Assembly: GCA_003506995.1 (NCBI GenBank)
Contig: DNXB01000008.1
Coordinates: forward strand, 1-7,983
Source: Verrucomicrobiales bacterium
GTDB lineage: Bacteria; Verrucomicrobiota; Verrucomicrobiia; Verrucomicrobiales; Verrucomicrobiaceae
Length of the DNA: 7,983 nucleotides
Direction of reading: 5' to 3'
This document shows positions 6,995 to 7,983 of this stretch, piece after piece. Position 1 is the first letter of the stretch; every line of letters begins with the position of its first letter. Both the position numbers and the translations under genes were made by a program. The notes under the pieces were generated by a model. The model ran no database searches and was not told where the DNA came from. It worked only from the letters and a program-made list of their open reading frames with translations.

Positions 6995-7983
6995 ATGTCA
7001 GACACCCACGAGCATGCCGCAGGCGACTCCGTGCCGGAGTTGAAGCAGCGCATTCAGGAACTCGAAGGCATGTTGCATGCCTGCCGCCTGCGCCTGCCCA
7101 ATGCCCCGGCGGAAGCGGTGCGCGAGCTGGCGGAGAGCGAGGAGCGCTTCGCCCTGGCCGTGCGCGGCACCAACGACGGCATCTGGGACTGGGACCTCAA
7201 GACCGACGTGGTGTACTACGCGCCACGCTTCAAACAGCTCCTCGGCTACACCGATGACGAGATGAAGAACCTGTTCTCGGAGTTCGAGTCTCGGCTCCAT
7301 GAGGAGGATCGTGAGCGCATCCTGGCGGCCCTGAAGGCGCATGTGGACGAGCAGGTGCCGTATGACGTGGAATACCGCCTGAAGTGCAAAGACGGTGATT
7401 TCCGCTGGTTCCGGGCGCGTGGCAGCGCCCTGCGGGATGCCACCGGACACCCTTACCGCATGGCCGGGTCGATCACGGACATCACGGAGCAGAAGGAGTC
7501 CATCCGCGCCCTGGCGGCGAGCGAGGAGCGCTTCGCCCTGGCCGTGCGCGGCACGAATGACGGCATCTGGGACTGGGATCTCAAGACCGACGTGGTGTTC
7601 TTCTCCCCGCGTTGGAAAAGGATGGTCGGCTACGAGGACGATGAGCTGCCGGACAACTTCACCGCCTTTGAAAAACTGCTGCATCCCGACGATCACGACC
7701 GCGTGATGGCCACGCTGAACGAGTATCTGAGCAACCAGAGCCCGCGCTACTCCGTGGAGTTCCGCTTCCGTCACAAGGATGGAAGCTGGCGCTGGATTCT
7801 CGCCCGCGGCCGGGCCTTGCGCGATGCGAACGGCAAGCCCTACCGCATGGCCGGCTCCCACACGGACGTGACCGAGCGCAAGCAGGACGAGGAGGAGCTG
7901 CGCCAGGCACGCCACGCCGCCGAGGCGGCCAACAGCTCCAAGAGCGTCTTCCTGGCGAACATGAGCCATGAGATCCGCACGCC
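6995..7983 (+). CDS. PAS-PAS sensor histidine kinase, N-terminal part (3' end outside window)
   Basis: This reading frame stays open to the right edge: 329 complete codons plus two bases. It begins with a short helix, probably coiled coil (about 14-35). Two PAS domains of the PAS_3 type follow (about 48-165 and 176-295), each starting SEERFALAVRGTNDGIWDWD and ending with the PYRMAGS block and an ITE/VTE linker. The HisKA domain then starts, with phosphoacceptor H325 in FLANMSHEIRT, the classic H-box of BarA/ArcB-like hybrid kinases. This differs from the HDFNNIL/HEFNSIL type of the two kinases on the left, so it belongs to a different kinase subgroup. The ATP-binding domain and any receivers lie beyond the window. 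The ATG at 6995 is the best start; an in-frame GTG at 6935 is possible, and a stop at 6914 bounds the frame. No Shine-Dalgarno is visible. No membrane segment is present in this part, so it is probably cytoplasmic. The ligand is unknown. Confidence 0.92.
   Translation, partial: MSDTHEHAAGDSVPELKQRIQELEGMLHACRLRLPNAPAEAVRELAESEERFALAVRGTNDGIWDWDLKTDVVYYAPRFKQLLGYTDDEMKNLFSEFESRLHEEDRERILAALKAHVDEQVPYDVEYRLKCKDGDFRWFRARGSALRDATGHPYRMAGSITDITEQKESIRALAASEERFALAVRGTNDGIWDWDLKTDVVFFSPRWKRMVGYEDDELPDNFTAFEKLLHPDDHDRVMATLNEYLSNQSPRYSVEFRFRHKDGSWRWILARGRALRDANGKPYRMAGSHTDVTERKQDEEELRQARHAAEAANSSKSVFLANMSHEIRT
7136..7597 (+). repeat. Near-identical direct repeats at the starts of two tandem PAS domains
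   Basis: Bases 7136-7213 recur at 7520-7597, exactly 384 bases (128 codons) apart. The first 35 bases are identical, and only three mismatches, all synonymous, occur over the 78 bases. The ends of the two PAS units are also alike (around 7431-7500 and 7815-7884), while the middles have diverged. This indicates an in-frame duplication of one PAS domain, with the ends either strongly constrained or kept alike by gene conversion. Confidence 0.85.

Noticed and set aside
6998..7969. 323-codon open frame on the - strand
   Set aside because: It is antisense to the third kinase, whose PAS repeats and H-box are clear. Its apparent internal repeats are only the mirror of the PAS duplication.
1..7983. 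CRISPR arrays, tRNA or rRNA genes, insertion sequences, phage or toxin-antitoxin genes
   Set aside because: No regularly spaced repeats, cloverleaf-like sequences, transposase motifs or small toxin-antitoxin pairs were found in the intergenic regions.

Overview
This 8 kb, GC-rich window most resembles a chromosomal segment from a Verrucomicrobia/Planctomycetes-type bacterium. That is an inference from gene style: a Tat-exported Gfo/Idh/MocA oxidoreductase, a divergent NagA-like amidohydrolase, PAS-rich hybrid sensor kinases, and no clear Shine-Dalgarno sites. No rRNA, housekeeping marker or mobile element is present to fix the taxonomy.

Layout. (1) Bases 2-3679, + strand: two consecutive hybrid histidine kinases separated by only 6 bases. 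The first is cut by the left edge of the window. The second is complete, with three PAS domains. They share the same kinase-receiver core and look like tandem paralogues. (2) Bases 3680-3771: a convergent intergenic gap with two small hairpins. (3) Bases 3772-4371, - strand: a secreted DUF1287 (YijF-like) protein. (4) Bases 4362-4437: a perfect 20-base inverted repeat that copies the start region of the DUF1287 gene into the gap after the amidohydrolase gene. (5) Bases 4451-6804, - strand: a two-gene operon, transcribed as Tat-signal Gfo/Idh/MocA oxidoreductase and then NagA-like amidohydrolase, joined by a 4-base ATGA overlap. (6) Bases 6805-6994: a divergent upstream region. (7) Base 6995 to the right edge, + strand: a third sensor kinase, with two near-duplicate PAS domains and the H-box just before the window ends.

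How the genes fit together. The translationally coupled pair suggests processing of a sugar or amino sugar, but the substrate cannot be read from sequence. The oxidoreductase appears to be exported while the amidohydrolase appears cytoplasmic, so they probably do not act as one complex. The flanking kinases carry their own receivers (two seen directly). No separate DNA-binding response regulator is in the window, so the output of these systems is not visible here.

The most notable items are the inverted repeat that covers the DUF1287 start codon, the replacement of the usual NagA metal-binding Glu by Tyr, and the recent-looking PAS duplication in the third kinase. I see no clear evidence of a wholly new multi-gene system.
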